The notes under the pieces are model-generated. The model had not been told where the DNA came from and made no database searches. It saw only the letters and a program-made list of their open reading frames with translations. Both the position numbers and the translations under genes were made by a program. From positions 3,289,931 to 3,353,930 of the forward strand of contig NZ_CP029397.2 in assembly GCF_001704615.3 (NCBI RefSeq): a DNA stretch of 64,000 nt, read 5' to 3'. Below, piece by piece: positions 1 through 8,577 of the stretch (its first letter is position 1; each line of letters opens with the position of its first letter). This DNA is from Acinetobacter defluvii. Lineage in GTDB: Bacteria > Pseudomonadota > Gammaproteobacteria > Pseudomonadales > Moraxellaceae.

Positions 1-267
1 AAATTTGTTAAATTCTCTTAATAGTATTCAATGCTTCAAAAAATTAAAAATTAAAATAATCTTAAAAAAATACAATTGCTTGACCGAATAGTATAATAAT
101 TTGGTTTTACTTTAAGTAATATAAATTTAAAAAATGCACTTATAGCATTACATAATAAAACTTTATAATAAAAACCAAGAATATTTAAAAATAGTCGACC
201 AGACCTGTGCACAAATCAGACATTTTACCGTACAATTTAGACGTTATTTTTTTGACTCAGTGATGCA

Positions 268-879
268 ATGGAACAAAAAAAGAGTGCGCAGAAAAGACAG
301 CAGTTACTCAATGCAGCATTAGACGTATTTTCAATCTACGGATTTAATGGTGCAAGTCTTGAGGAAATTGCTCAGCTTGCCGAAATGCACAAATCCAATA
401 TTTTCTATTATTATGAAAATAAAGAAGCCTTGTATGTTGAAGTTTTGACAACTGTCATGCAAAAGTGGCTTGCACCTTTACAAATGCTCGAAGCAGATTT
501 AGAGCCTGTTGAAGCATTAAGTCATTACTTGATGACGAAAATTGAAATTTCTCGTACACAGCCGAAAGCCTCTAAACTTTTCGCTTTAGAGATTATTCAA
601 GGTGCGCCTCATATTTTACCGATTTTGAAAGGTCCTCTGAAAAAATTATTTAAGCGTAAAGCCAAAGTAATTTCGACTTGGCAAGAACAAGGTAAAATCT
701 CCGATCAAATTGATCCAGAACTGCTGATTATTAATATTTGGGGCTTAACTCAAAATTATGCAGATTTCGCTACGCAAATGGAGATGGTGACAGGCAAGAC
801 TTTAAGAAATAAAAGTATGTGTCAACGAGCGATTGAACACACGATTCATATGATTTTATATGGTGTTATTCCACGCTAA
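268..879 (+). CDS. TetR-family regulator, RutR/YcdC-like
   Basis: One-component DNA-binding repressor of 203 residues. The N-terminal helix-turn-helix domain (about residues 8-55) has the usual TetR pattern, with an ALDVFSIYGFNGASLEEIA stretch followed by the recognition helix and FYYYENKEALY. The C-terminal ligand domain has the YcdC/RutR look, including QPKASKLFALEIIQGAPHI. In E. coli RutR senses uracil or thymine and controls pyrimidine degradation. No rut catabolic operon is seen here, but a RutG-type permease lies 12 kb downstream, so a pyrimidine-linked role is inference. The ATG at 268 is used; an ATG at 263 is out of frame. The upstream 267 bases are very AT-rich and show no gene. The family is certain, the ligand is not. 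Confidence 0.85.
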   Translation: MEQKKSAQKRQQLLNAALDVFSIYGFNGASLEEIAQLAEMHKSNIFYYYENKEALYVEVLTTVMQKWLAPLQMLEADLEPVEALSHYLMTKIEISRTQPKASKLFALEIIQGAPHILPILKGPLKKLFKRKAKVISTWQEQGKISDQIDPELLIINIWGLTQNYADFATQMEMVTGKTLRNKSMCQRAIEHTIHMILYGVIPR

Positions 880-913
880 TTTTAGACTGTAAGCGAAACT
901 TTGTTTTGGCATA

Positions 914-935
914 CGACCATAGACTGCTATGGTCG
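914..935. terminator. Hairpin between convergent genes
   Basis: Arms CGACCATAG and CTATGGTCG around a 4-base loop, between the TetR gene (+) and the nucleosidase gene (-). There is no clear T-run on either side, so termination strength is uncertain. Confidence 0.4.
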
Positions 936-951
936 CCAGAATCTTTATATT

Positions 952-1515
952 TTAAATACTTTGATATAAACCTAATAGTTTTTGTGCCCCCAACAATAGA
1001 TTGTCTTCCCAGTCTAAATGTGCAGTTTCATTGGCGCCATCCGTAATATATTTCACAGAAATCAAACGCACGCCTAATTTTTTACAGACTTTTGCCAAAG
1101 CATAGCCTTCCATATCCACTAAATTACACGGCACTTTAGGTAAATTAACCTCAAAATTATCACCTGTCCCACAAATACCTTTAGGTAAATCTTGAAAATA
1201 AGGCTCTAACTGAATCGCACTGGGAAAATGCGGATCCATTGGCGTTACCCCGACTTCAAAGCCTAAAGGCGAAACATCCATATCCCGTTGCACAAAGGTG
1301 GTGACTTCTACCAATTCATGCGCATTAAATACTGAGCTGCCTGCTGTGCCCAAGTTAAGGAGGGTTTTACACTGGGTTTTTTGAATGATTTCAAATGCTT
1401 TAAAGGCTGCGTTCACTTTACCAATACCACTATAGTGCACAGCAATATTTTCTTGTTCAAATAAACCTTTCGACTCACTCGCCAATGCCATAACTAAGGC
1501 TAAATCTTGTTTCAT
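952..1515 (-). CDS. Nucleosidase of the PNP/UDP phosphorylase family (MTA/SAH nucleosidase-like)
   Basis: Cytosolic 187-residue protein of the phosphorylase/nucleosidase superfamily. It shows the GIGKVNAA segment and LLNLGTAGS near residue 55, the DMEGYALAKVC segment that in MTA/SAH nucleosidases holds the substrate-binding Met-Glu and catalytic context, and a late VKYITDGA segment where these enzymes have the catalytic Asp (usually SD). The likely reaction is hydrolysis of 5'-methylthioadenosine, S-adenosylhomocysteine or a related nucleoside. It is about 45 residues shorter than E. coli MtnN (232), so the exact substrate is open. It stands alone, convergent with the TetR gene and downstream of dnaJ behind a strong terminator. 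Confidence 0.75.
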   Translation of the reverse strand: MKQDLALVMALASESKGLFEQENIAVHYSGIGKVNAAFKAFEIIQKTQCKTLLNLGTAGSSVFNAHELVEVTTFVQRDMDVSPLGFEVGVTPMDPHFPSAIQLEPYFQDLPKGICGTGDNFEVNLPKVPCNLVDMEGYALAKVCKKLGVRLISVKYITDGANETAHLDWEDNLLLGAQKLLGLYQSI

Positions 1516-1564
1516 ATTTTTACGTCAATACTTCATATTCAGTGGAATAAAAAATTTACACACA

Positions 1565-1595
1565 AAAAAGCCAACTTGAAATCAAGCTGGCTTTT
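1565..1595 (-). terminator. Rho-independent terminator after dnaJ
   Basis: Inverted repeat AAAAAGCCAACTTGA / TCAAGCTGGCTTTTT with a 2-base loop (one mismatch or wobble). T-runs flank it on both strands. It sits just past the dnaJ stop codon. Confidence 0.85.
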
Positions 1596-1613
1596 TCTGC
1601 TTTGAGGGCTATT

Positions 1614-2726
1614 TTAGTCAAATAAACGATCAAAGAACGATTTTTTCTTAGGTGAAGATTTATTGTCATCCCCATCCATCGTGGTTTGCAACTCTTTCAA
1701 TAACTCACGTTGACGTGCTGTTAAATTGACAGGTGTTTCGACCACAATACGACACAGTAAATCACCTTGCATACTATGACGAACGGGCTTCACCCCTTTG
1801 CCACGTAAGCGGAACATTTTACCCGTTTGCGTACCTTCAGGAATTTTCAAACTGACACGACCTTCTAAAGTCGGAATTTCAATTTCTTTACCTAAAGCAG
1901 CATCCGCAATGCTTACCGGTACATCCATATACAAGTCAGCACCGTCACGTTGGAAGATTTCATGCTCACGCACTACAACTTCAACGTATAAGTCACCTGC
2001 CTGACCATCACGAATCGCTTCACCTTTACCTGTCAACCGTACACGGTCACCATTGTCCACGCCTGCAGGAATGGTGACTTCAAGGGTTTGCTGACGGTCT
2101 TTGACACCTGAACCATGACATGAATTACATGGATTTTTAATGATTTTGCCTTGTCCACGACACGTGCTACAGGTTTGCTGAACAGAGAAGAAACCTTGTT
2201 GCATACGGACTTGCCCAGTACCATGGCAAGTTTTACAAGTTTCAACATCATTTGGATTTTTAGAACCTTTACCATCACAAACGTCACATGGTGCAGGTGC
2301 TGTAAAAGTTACGGTTTTTTTCACCCCTTTCACAGCTTCCTCTAAGGTCAACTCCATCACATAGCGTAAGTCTGAACCTCGGCGTTGACGTTGTTGGCTA
2401 CGACCACCGCCACCAAAAGCACCACCGAAAATATCACCGAACTGACTAAAAATATCTTCGGCGCTAAAACCGCCACCGAAGCCACCGCCACCCATGCCGC
2501 CCTCAAAGGCTTGATGCCCCATGCGGTCATACATACTGCGTTTTTCATTGTCAGATAACACTTCATATGCTTCAGCAGCTTCTTTAAATTTTTCTTCTGC
2601 TTCAGCGTTGTCTGGGTTACGGTCTGGATGATATTTCATCGCCAACTTACGGTAGGCTTTTTTAATTTCATCATCACTAGCGGTTTTAGAAACGCCTAAA
2701 ACCTCATAATAATCACGTTTAGCCAT
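1614..2726 (-). CDS. dnaJ: Chaperone protein DnaJ (Hsp40)
   Basis: Co-chaperone that delivers unfolded substrates to DnaK and stimulates its ATPase. All class I DnaJ parts are present in 370 residues: J domain (1-70) with the HPD motif at 33-35, a Gly/Phe-rich linker (about 75-110), four CxxCxGxG zinc repeats (about 147-205: [32 protein letters not shown]), and the C-terminal substrate-binding and dimerisation region. dnaJ is not next to dnaK: it lies 33 kb away on the opposite strand. I found no convincing sigma-32 promoter directly upstream, unlike grpE and dnaK. Confidence 0.98.
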   Translation of the reverse strand: MAKRDYYEVLGVSKTASDDEIKKAYRKLAMKYHPDRNPDNAEAEEKFKEAAEAYEVLSDNEKRSMYDRMGHQAFEGGMGGGGFGGGFSAEDIFSQFGDIFGGAFGGGGRSQQRQRRGSDLRYVMELTLEEAVKGVKKTVTFTAPAPCDVCDGKGSKNPNDVETCKTCHGTGQVRMQQGFFSVQQTCSTCRGQGKIIKNPCNSCHGSGVKDRQQTLEVTIPAGVDNGDRVRLTGKGEAIRDGQAGDLYVEVVVREHEIFQRDGADLYMDVPVSIADAALGKEIEIPTLEGRVSLKIPEGTQTGKMFRLRGKGVKPVRHSMQGDLLCRIVVETPVNLTARQRELLKELQTTMDGDDNKSSPKKKSFFDRLFD

Positions 2727-2818
2727 GATTGGCGATGCTCCACAAAATTTGATAAATCTTCACTGCCAAGTAGGATGGGGACGACCATCCACTTTTACAA
2801 GCGTACTGAAAGAAAAAA

Positions 2819-3196
2819 TTAGAATGCTGCTTTACTTTTTAAATATTTACTAAAACCTTTAAGCCAAGCATTGAGTAGATATAACCATGAAATAAAACTA
2901 AAAATGATCCCAATGACGGTACATGCTTTTACCCACAGCATAGAATCCCAATAAAAGAAAATCAAAGGAATAAACCACAACGCGGCAAATGCTGCCAAGA
3001 TCAAAAAAATAATCACGCTACGCATGATCCATAAGGCTTGTGCATGAATCCATACTTCGGCATGTTCAGCCATAGCAACTTTTCGGGCTAAAAAGTACGA
3101 GAAAATAGCGCCAATGATGGTAAATAATGCGAGAAACATAAAGACGTAAGAAGTCGTCATATAACGACGATGTTGTTTGAGATTGTCTTGCCCCAT
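2819..3196 (-). CDS. Small integral membrane protein, unknown function
   Basis: A 125-residue protein with three to four predicted membrane helices (about 15-37, 55-80, 85-112), a basic start (KQHRRY) and a basic C-terminal tail (KYLKSKAAF). I do not recognise a family motif. It lies between the dnaJ start and the RND permease stop with its own spacing on both sides, so no operon partner is evident. Good reading-frame quality and hydrophobic periodicity support a real gene. Confidence 0.65.
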   Translation of the reverse strand: MGQDNLKQHRRYMTTSYVFMFLALFTIIGAIFSYFLARKVAMAEHAEVWIHAQALWIMRSVIIFLILAAFAALWFIPLIFFYWDSMLWVKACTVIGIIFSFISWLYLLNAWLKGFSKYLKSKAAF

Positions 3197-3332
3197 AGGT
3201 GATTTTTATACCTCAATCCATCACATTATTTTTACATGTCTAGTGTGGAAACGTCTAATGCGACTTGCTGTAAAAGATTAGGTGCTACTATATTGAATTT
3301 TTCAAAATTTCGCACCTAAAATTCACACATTT

Positions 3333-6300
3333 CTAAGAAGATTTTGTGTGTTTTTGGACTTTAAACCATGCAGCATAAAGCGCTGGTAGAAAAAATAATG
3401 TTAAAAGTGTCGCAATTATTAAACCACCCATAATTGCCACCGCCATTGGCCCAAAGAAAATACTTCGAGACAATGGAATCATTGCCAAAACCGCAGCCAG
3501 AGCAGTGAGGATAATCGGTCTAAAGCGACGTACTGTGGCATCCAAAATTGCATTCCACTGATCTTGTCCTGAACGGATATCCTGTTCGATCTGATCAATC
3601 AAAATCAGCGAATTACGCATGATCATGCCTGATAATGCAATAGTACCGAGCATCGCCACAAAACCAAATGGTTTATTTAATAATAGTAAGAATAGCACCA
3701 CCCCAATTAAACCCAATGGCGCAGTTAAAAATACGATGAATGAACGAGCCATACTTTTAAGCTGAATCATCAGCAAAGTAAATACCACTGCCAAAAACAA
3801 TGGCATCCCCGCATTCACCGAGTTTTGCCCTTTGGCAGACTCTTCCACTGTTCCGCCAACTTCCACCAGATAACCATTTGGCAATTCTGTACGCAGTTGA
3901 TTAATCTTTTCAGACAATTCTCCAACCACAGTGGCAGGTTGTAAATGTGTCCGAATATCAGCACGTACAGTAATGGTCGGTAAACGATTGCGATGCCAAA
4001 TCAGACCATCTTCAAATTTATATTGAATATTGGCAATTTGTGATAACGGTACAGAACCGCCATTCGTCGTAGGTACTGCTAAATTTGCCAATGCACCGAC
4101 TTCGATACGTTCTGTCTGATCTCCACGTAAGCGAATATCTATCAATTCTCGTTTTTCACGATATTGATGAATGGCTACGCCACTGATTGAGCTATTTAAG
4201 AAGTTAGCAATATCAACACTGCTCACACCCATTTGACGGGCACGGTCTTGGTCGATCTGTAAAGAAATAATTTTACTCGGTTCACCCCAGTCTAAATGCA
4301 CGTTGGTCGTATTTGGATTTTGCCCAACAATAGCTGACACTTGATGTGCAAGCTGACGTACCGTATTTAAATCCTCACCTGACACACGATATTGGATCGG
4401 ATAACCGACTGGTGGACCATTTTCCAATAAAGAAACACGGGTACGCACTTGAGGTAATAATTGACGGATTTGTGTATCTAAAGACTTACGAATCTCATCT
4501 CGATCATCCAATGAAGATGCCAAAACCACAAACTGCGCAAAACTCGCTTGTGGTAATTGTTGATCTAAAGGTAAATAAAAGCGTGGTGAATCTGTACCTA
4601 CATATGCCACGTAATTATCAATACCCTTTTGTTTGGCTAAAAATGCTTCAACTTTCTTTACTGCTTGTTCAGTTGCAAGCAAAGAAGCACCCTCTTCCAA
4701 TTTTAAATCGACCAAAATCTCAGCACGATTGGATGGCGGAAAAAATTGTTGTGGCACGAGCTTAAACATCATCACAGATAAAACAAATACGCCAGCTGTA
4801 ACGGCAATGACAGTTTTACGATAGGTCACACACCAATTCACTAGCTTTCTAAAGCTTTGATAAAACTTGGTTTGGTAAGGATCATAATGCTCACCCACAT
4901 GATGCACGATCGCTTGTGGCTCAGGCTGTTTGCGCCAACGTGCCCATAAGCGTTGATACCACGGTGCTTTTTGTGCTTCCTTCGTAAAATCAGGTAAAAG
5001 TTTATCGCCTAGATAAGGCACAAATACCACTGCTGCGACCCAAGATACAATCAAAGCAATCGTTACGACTTGGAAGATCGAACGGGTGTATTCCCCTGTA
5101 CTGGATGCTGCGGTTGCAATCGGTAAAAAGCCTGCCGCAGTAATCAAGGTACCTGTCAGCATTGGAAATGCGGTACTTGTCCAAGCATAACCTGCGGCTT
5201 TGATTCGGCTATAGCCTTGTTCCATTTTGATCGCCATCATTTCAACTGCAATAATGGCATCATCAACCAACAAACCTAAGGCGAGAATCAGTGCCCCTAA
5301 GGAAATTTTATGCAGTCCAACATCAAACAGATTCATCCCTGCAAAAGTCATCGCAAGAACTAATGGAATGGAAAATGCTACTACCAAACCCGTACGAAAA
5401 CCCAGTGAGAAGAAACTCACCAATAATACGATAATGACCGCTTCAGCCAAGACTTTGATAAATTCCTGAATGCTGCGCTGTACCGCAACTGGTTGATCCG
5501 ATACTTTTTGCAGTTGCATACCGAGTGGCAGTGTTTTTTGTAAATGTGTAAATTCATTTTCAAGATTCTTGCCTAAGGCAATAATGTCACCGCCTTTACG
5601 CATCGACACGGAAATGCCAATACCATTTTCGCCATTAAAACGCATACGTGGTTGGGCAGGTTCACTAAAGCCACGATAAACCTCCGCTACATCTGCCAAT
5701 TGAATGGTTTTATTTCCCACCAATAATGGCATCTGTTTTAAATCATCAACGGATTTTAAAGCACCACCAACACGCACTTGAATACGGTCTGAACCCGTTT
5801 CAAAAAAGCCTGCACTCGCCATGCTATTTTGCTTTTGTAATGCATCTTGAATAGCAGTAATAGGAATACCCAGTTGCGCTGCTTTGGTATTAGACAATTC
5901 AATCCAGATTTTTTGATCTTGTAAGCCAACAAGCTCAACTTTACCCACATCTTTGACCCGTTGTAGCTGTAACTGCAAACGGTCTGCATATTCTTTTAAA
6001 GTGGCATAATCAAAATCTTGACCCGTTAAAACGTAAATATTACCGAAGGTGTCACCAAACTCATCATTAAAAAATGGACCTTGTACACCATTTGGCAGTT
6101 GATGTTGGATATCACCTACTTTTTTTCGGACTTGGTACCACACATCAGGGATTTGACTCGATTTGAGTGAGTCCTTTGCCATAAACATGACCATCGACTC
6201 ACCCGGACGTGAATACGCCATGATCTTGTCATAGAGTCCCGTACTCATCAGTTGTTTTTCAATACGATCCGTCACTTGTAACGAAACTTCTTCTGCGGTT

Positions 6301-6479
6301 GCTCCTGGCCAATAAGTTTGTACCACCATTACCTTAAAGGTAAATGGAGGGTCTTCACTTTGAGAAAGTTTAGAATAAGAAAATATGCCGACAATCCCGA
6401 GCAAAATCATAAAATAGAGGACTAAGCCTTTATTTCTGAGTGCCCATTCAGACAGGTTAAACTTCATGCTTTGGGTCAT
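3333..6479 (-). CDS. RND efflux transporter, inner-membrane permease (AcrB/TriC type)
   Basis: Proton-driven inner-membrane pump of 1048 residues, the normal RND length. The layout is one N-terminal helix, a large periplasmic pore/docking region, TM2-6, a second periplasmic loop and TM8-12. TM4 carries the paired Asp motif (GLLVDDAIIAVE) needed for proton translocation. The N-terminal half has the PGATAEEV segment of the family. Its start overlaps the stop of the upstream adaptor gene by 4 bases (ATGA), so the two are one operon. No outer-membrane channel gene is present, so the pump presumably borrows a TolC-type channel encoded elsewhere. The sequence does not tell the substrate; drugs or detergents are typical. 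Confidence 0.93.
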   Translation of the reverse strand: MTQSMKFNLSEWALRNKGLVLYFMILLGIVGIFSYSKLSQSEDPPFTFKVMVVQTYWPGATAEEVSLQVTDRIEKQLMSTGLYDKIMAYSRPGESMVMFMAKDSLKSSQIPDVWYQVRKKVGDIQHQLPNGVQGPFFNDEFGDTFGNIYVLTGQDFDYATLKEYADRLQLQLQRVKDVGKVELVGLQDQKIWIELSNTKAAQLGIPITAIQDALQKQNSMASAGFFETGSDRIQVRVGGALKSVDDLKQMPLLVGNKTIQLADVAEVYRGFSEPAQPRMRFNGENGIGISVSMRKGGDIIALGKNLENEFTHLQKTLPLGMQLQKVSDQPVAVQRSIQEFIKVLAEAVIIVLLVSFFSLGFRTGLVVAFSIPLVLAMTFAGMNLFDVGLHKISLGALILALGLLVDDAIIAVEMMAIKMEQGYSRIKAAGYAWTSTAFPMLTGTLITAAGFLPIATAASSTGEYTRSIFQVVTIALIVSWVAAVVFVPYLGDKLLPDFTKEAQKAPWYQRLWARWRKQPEPQAIVHHVGEHYDPYQTKFYQSFRKLVNWCVTYRKTVIAVTAGVFVLSVMMFKLVPQQFFPPSNRAEILVDLKLEEGASLLATEQAVKKVEAFLAKQKGIDNYVAYVGTDSPRFYLPLDQQLPQASFAQFVVLASSLDDRDEIRKSLDTQIRQLLPQVRTRVSLLENGPPVGYPIQYRVSGEDLNTVRQLAHQVSAIVGQNPNTTNVHLDWGEPSKIISLQIDQDRARQMGVSSVDIANFLNSSISGVAIHQYREKRELIDIRLRGDQTERIEVGALANLAVPTTNGGSVPLSQIANIQYKFEDGLIWHRNRLPTITVRADIRTHLQPATVVGELSEKINQLRTELPNGYLVEVGGTVEESAKGQNSVNAGMPLFLAVVFTLLMIQLKSMARSFIVFLTAPLGLIGVVLFLLLLNKPFGFVAMLGTIALSGMIMRNSLILIDQIEQDIRSGQDQWNAILDATVRRFRPIILTALAAVLAMIPLSRSIFFGPMAVAIMGGLIIATLLTLFFLPALYAAWFKVQKHTKSS

Positions 6480-7588
6480 GACTTCGCTCCTGCTTGAAGA
6501 TGAACTGCACGATTTTCACGATCGACTGGTTTGATCTTTTGTTTTTCACGTAATAAATGCACACCACCGATCACCACCCAATCATTTGCATTCAAACCAT
6601 TAAGAATCGGTACGCTGTCCCGTCCATATGCACCGAGTTGCACAGGTACTTTACGAATGGTTTGATTGTTATTTACCACCCAAACATAAGGCTGATCATT
6701 ATTTGCTGAAACACTGGATAAAGGTACGCTCAGGACATTGTCTACATTTTGGTTAAAAAATACGCGTGCACTTTGCCCAAGTTGAATCATCGATTGACCT
6801 TCTTTGAGTGCCACTTTGACACTAAAAGTACGAGATTGATCTGCCGCAGGTGATATTTCACGGACATAGGCTGCAAATTTATCTTGCGGTTTTGACCATA
6901 AGGTCACCCATGCATCTTGTCCCACTTTGATTTGCCCAATCGCTTGCTCAGGGACACCAATCACCACATCACGCTCACCATCAATTGCCAATTGATAAGC
7001 TGCTTGCCCTGCTGCAACCACTTGACCCACTTCAATATTACGCTGGGTAATCACCCCATTTTTATTGGCAAGTAATTGGTTATATTGGGTTTGATTAGCA
7101 GCCACTTGATAGTTGGCTTGTGCTTGTTTTAGTGTCGATGCAGCAGCGTCATATTGATTTTTGACTGCGTCATATTGCGAACGGCTGACCGCATTGCTGG
7201 GCAGAAGTTGTTGAAAACGTTTAAATTCATCGCCTGCGATTTTGACTGAAGATTGTGCATTTTCTAGTTGAGCTTTGGCTGAGTTGAGCTGTAATTGTGC
7301 GTCTTTCACATCCAGTCTAGCCAAAGTCTGCCCGACTTTCACCCGATCTCCAACATCAACATAGCGTTCTGTAATTTGCCCACCTACTCGAAACGCCAAT
7401 GCGGTACTTTGGCGTGCTTGCACATCACCTGCATAACTTTTTAATTCTTCGTGCGAGGTGATTGGTTGAGTTACCATAACAAAAGGCACTTGTTCTGCTT
7501 CAGGTTCGGACTTTTGACATCCTAGCAAAACCACACTACAGATCACTATCATACTGATAATGTTTGATTTTAAAATACTCATACGCAA
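6476..7588 (-). CDS. RND efflux periplasmic adaptor (membrane fusion protein), lipoprotein
   Basis: Links the RND permease to an outer-membrane channel. The N-terminus is a lipoprotein signal ending in the lipobox VVLLGC, with Cys near residue 24, so it is probably anchored in the inner membrane facing the periplasm. Then follow a barrel-sandwich segment (GGQITERYVDVGDRVKVGQ), a long alpha-helical hairpin rich in Gln, Ala and Asn (about 110-175), the second lipoyl half (GVITQRNIEVGQVVAAGQ) and beta-barrel/proximal domains. Length 370 is typical. It is first in the adaptor-permease operon and divergent from a TetR gene that probably represses it. Confidence 0.93.
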   Translation of the reverse strand: MRMSILKSNIISMIVICSVVLLGCQKSEPEAEQVPFVMVTQPITSHEELKSYAGDVQARQSTALAFRVGGQITERYVDVGDRVKVGQTLARLDVKDAQLQLNSAKAQLENAQSSVKIAGDEFKRFQQLLPSNAVSRSQYDAVKNQYDAAASTLKQAQANYQVAANQTQYNQLLANKNGVITQRNIEVGQVVAAGQAAYQLAIDGERDVVIGVPEQAIGQIKVGQDAWVTLWSKPQDKFAAYVREISPAADQSRTFSVKVALKEGQSMIQLGQSARVFFNQNVDNVLSVPLSSVSANNDQPYVWVVNNNQTIRKVPVQLGAYGRDSVPILNGLNANDWVVIGGVHLLREKQKIKPVDRENRAVHLQAGAKS

Positions 7589-7706
7589 GGCTCTTATTGA
7601 AACGTTTTTTTTCGGGCAGAATAGAGATGTGGCAAATGAATGTTTGATCTATCTCGTGATTGATCACATAGGAATAAACGTTCAATTACACACATAAAAT
7701 GTTCAC

Positions 7707-7744
7707 TTTTTAATTAATATACCGCAAGGTACACTAATTAAAAA
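7707..7744. promoter_or_regulatory. Palindromic candidate TetR operator in the divergent intergenic region
   Basis: Outer arms TTTTTAATTA and TAATTAAAAA are perfect inverted repeats, and the core TACCGCAAGGTA is itself palindromic, giving a near-continuous 38-base dyad. It lies between the RND operon start and the TetR gene start, the usual place for an autoregulated TetR operator. Binding is inference. Confidence 0.5.
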
Positions 7745-7791
7745 TAACAACAAAAGTAAATGACCTATTTGACTTTTTTTTGGAAAATTTA

Positions 7792-8412
7792 GTGCAAGCA
7801 CATGTTGGTCGTCCCAAGGACTTAGAAAAGCGAAAATTGATTTTAGAAGCAGCTAAAGCTTTGTTTCTATTACATGGCTATCATGGCTCAAGCATGAACC
7901 AAATCGCCAAAGCTGCAGGTGTGACCAAACTGACGGTTTATAATCATTTTCAAGACAAAGAAAATTTATTTACCTGTGCTATTGAGCAAACCTGTGAAGA
8001 ATCTATCAATGCCCGACCACTTTGTTTAAATGCACATAGCGATTTCAATGCTTGTTTTTACCAAGCCTGTGAATTGGCGATGAATATCATTTATTTACCT
8101 GAAGCGATTAAACTGGATCATTTATTGTTAGAACTTGCTGCTGAAAAAAATCCACTTGCTCTACAGTTTTATAATGTCTCGCACCAGCGCATGTGCAATG
8201 TTTGGCAAGACTTTTTTCAACAAGCCACACGGTTTAAATTTCTTCGCCCTGATGCTATTGAGAAACAAACTGACCTCATTCTGTCTTTGTTATTGGGCGT
8301 GCGTCATCATGAAGTTTTACTCGGTATTCGCCCCTCACCTGATCAACAAGAAAAACACCTGATCATTCAAGACAGTATAGATTTATTCCTTTTACGCTAT
8401 AGCCCAGTGTAA
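7792..8412 (+). CDS. TetR-family regulator of the RND operon
   Basis: Repressor with a clear N-terminal helix-turn-helix: ALFLLHGYHGSSMNQIAKAA then GVTKLTVYNHFQDKENLF. This is the AcrR/TtgR-like type that often guards efflux operons. The GTG at 7792 is chosen because TTGGA lies about 7 bases before it; a TTG start at 7780 would add four residues. The C-terminal ligand domain is only loosely conserved, so the inducer is unknown. Divergent placement from the adaptor-permease operon with a 38-base dyad between them supports local control. Confidence 0.85.
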   Translation: MQAHVGRPKDLEKRKLILEAAKALFLLHGYHGSSMNQIAKAAGVTKLTVYNHFQDKENLFTCAIEQTCEESINARPLCLNAHSDFNACFYQACELAMNIIYLPEAIKLDHLLLELAAEKNPLALQFYNVSHQRMCNVWQDFFQQATRFKFLRPDAIEKQTDLILSLLLGVRHHEVLLGIRPSPDQQEKHLIIQDSIDLFLLRYSPV

Positions 8413-8577
8413 AGGTATTGTATTTCTAAATAATACATCTGGTTTTTTACGGCATACTGTTGTTAACGATATAAATCGCTGTGGAAATAGCCGACTACTT
8501 TTCTACTTTTGTAGGGGTGTACTTGGAATGTCAACATAGCACGTTATAGTCATAAGGATAAGAACTGGAGAATAGCA

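Noticed and set aside
2730..2818. Sigma-32 promoter before dnaJ
   Set aside because: A CTTGG-like stretch is present but no CCCCAT box at the right distance.
4346..4765. 139-codon ORF opposite the RND permease gene
   Set aside because: Antisense shadow of a well-supported gene; no SD or motif.
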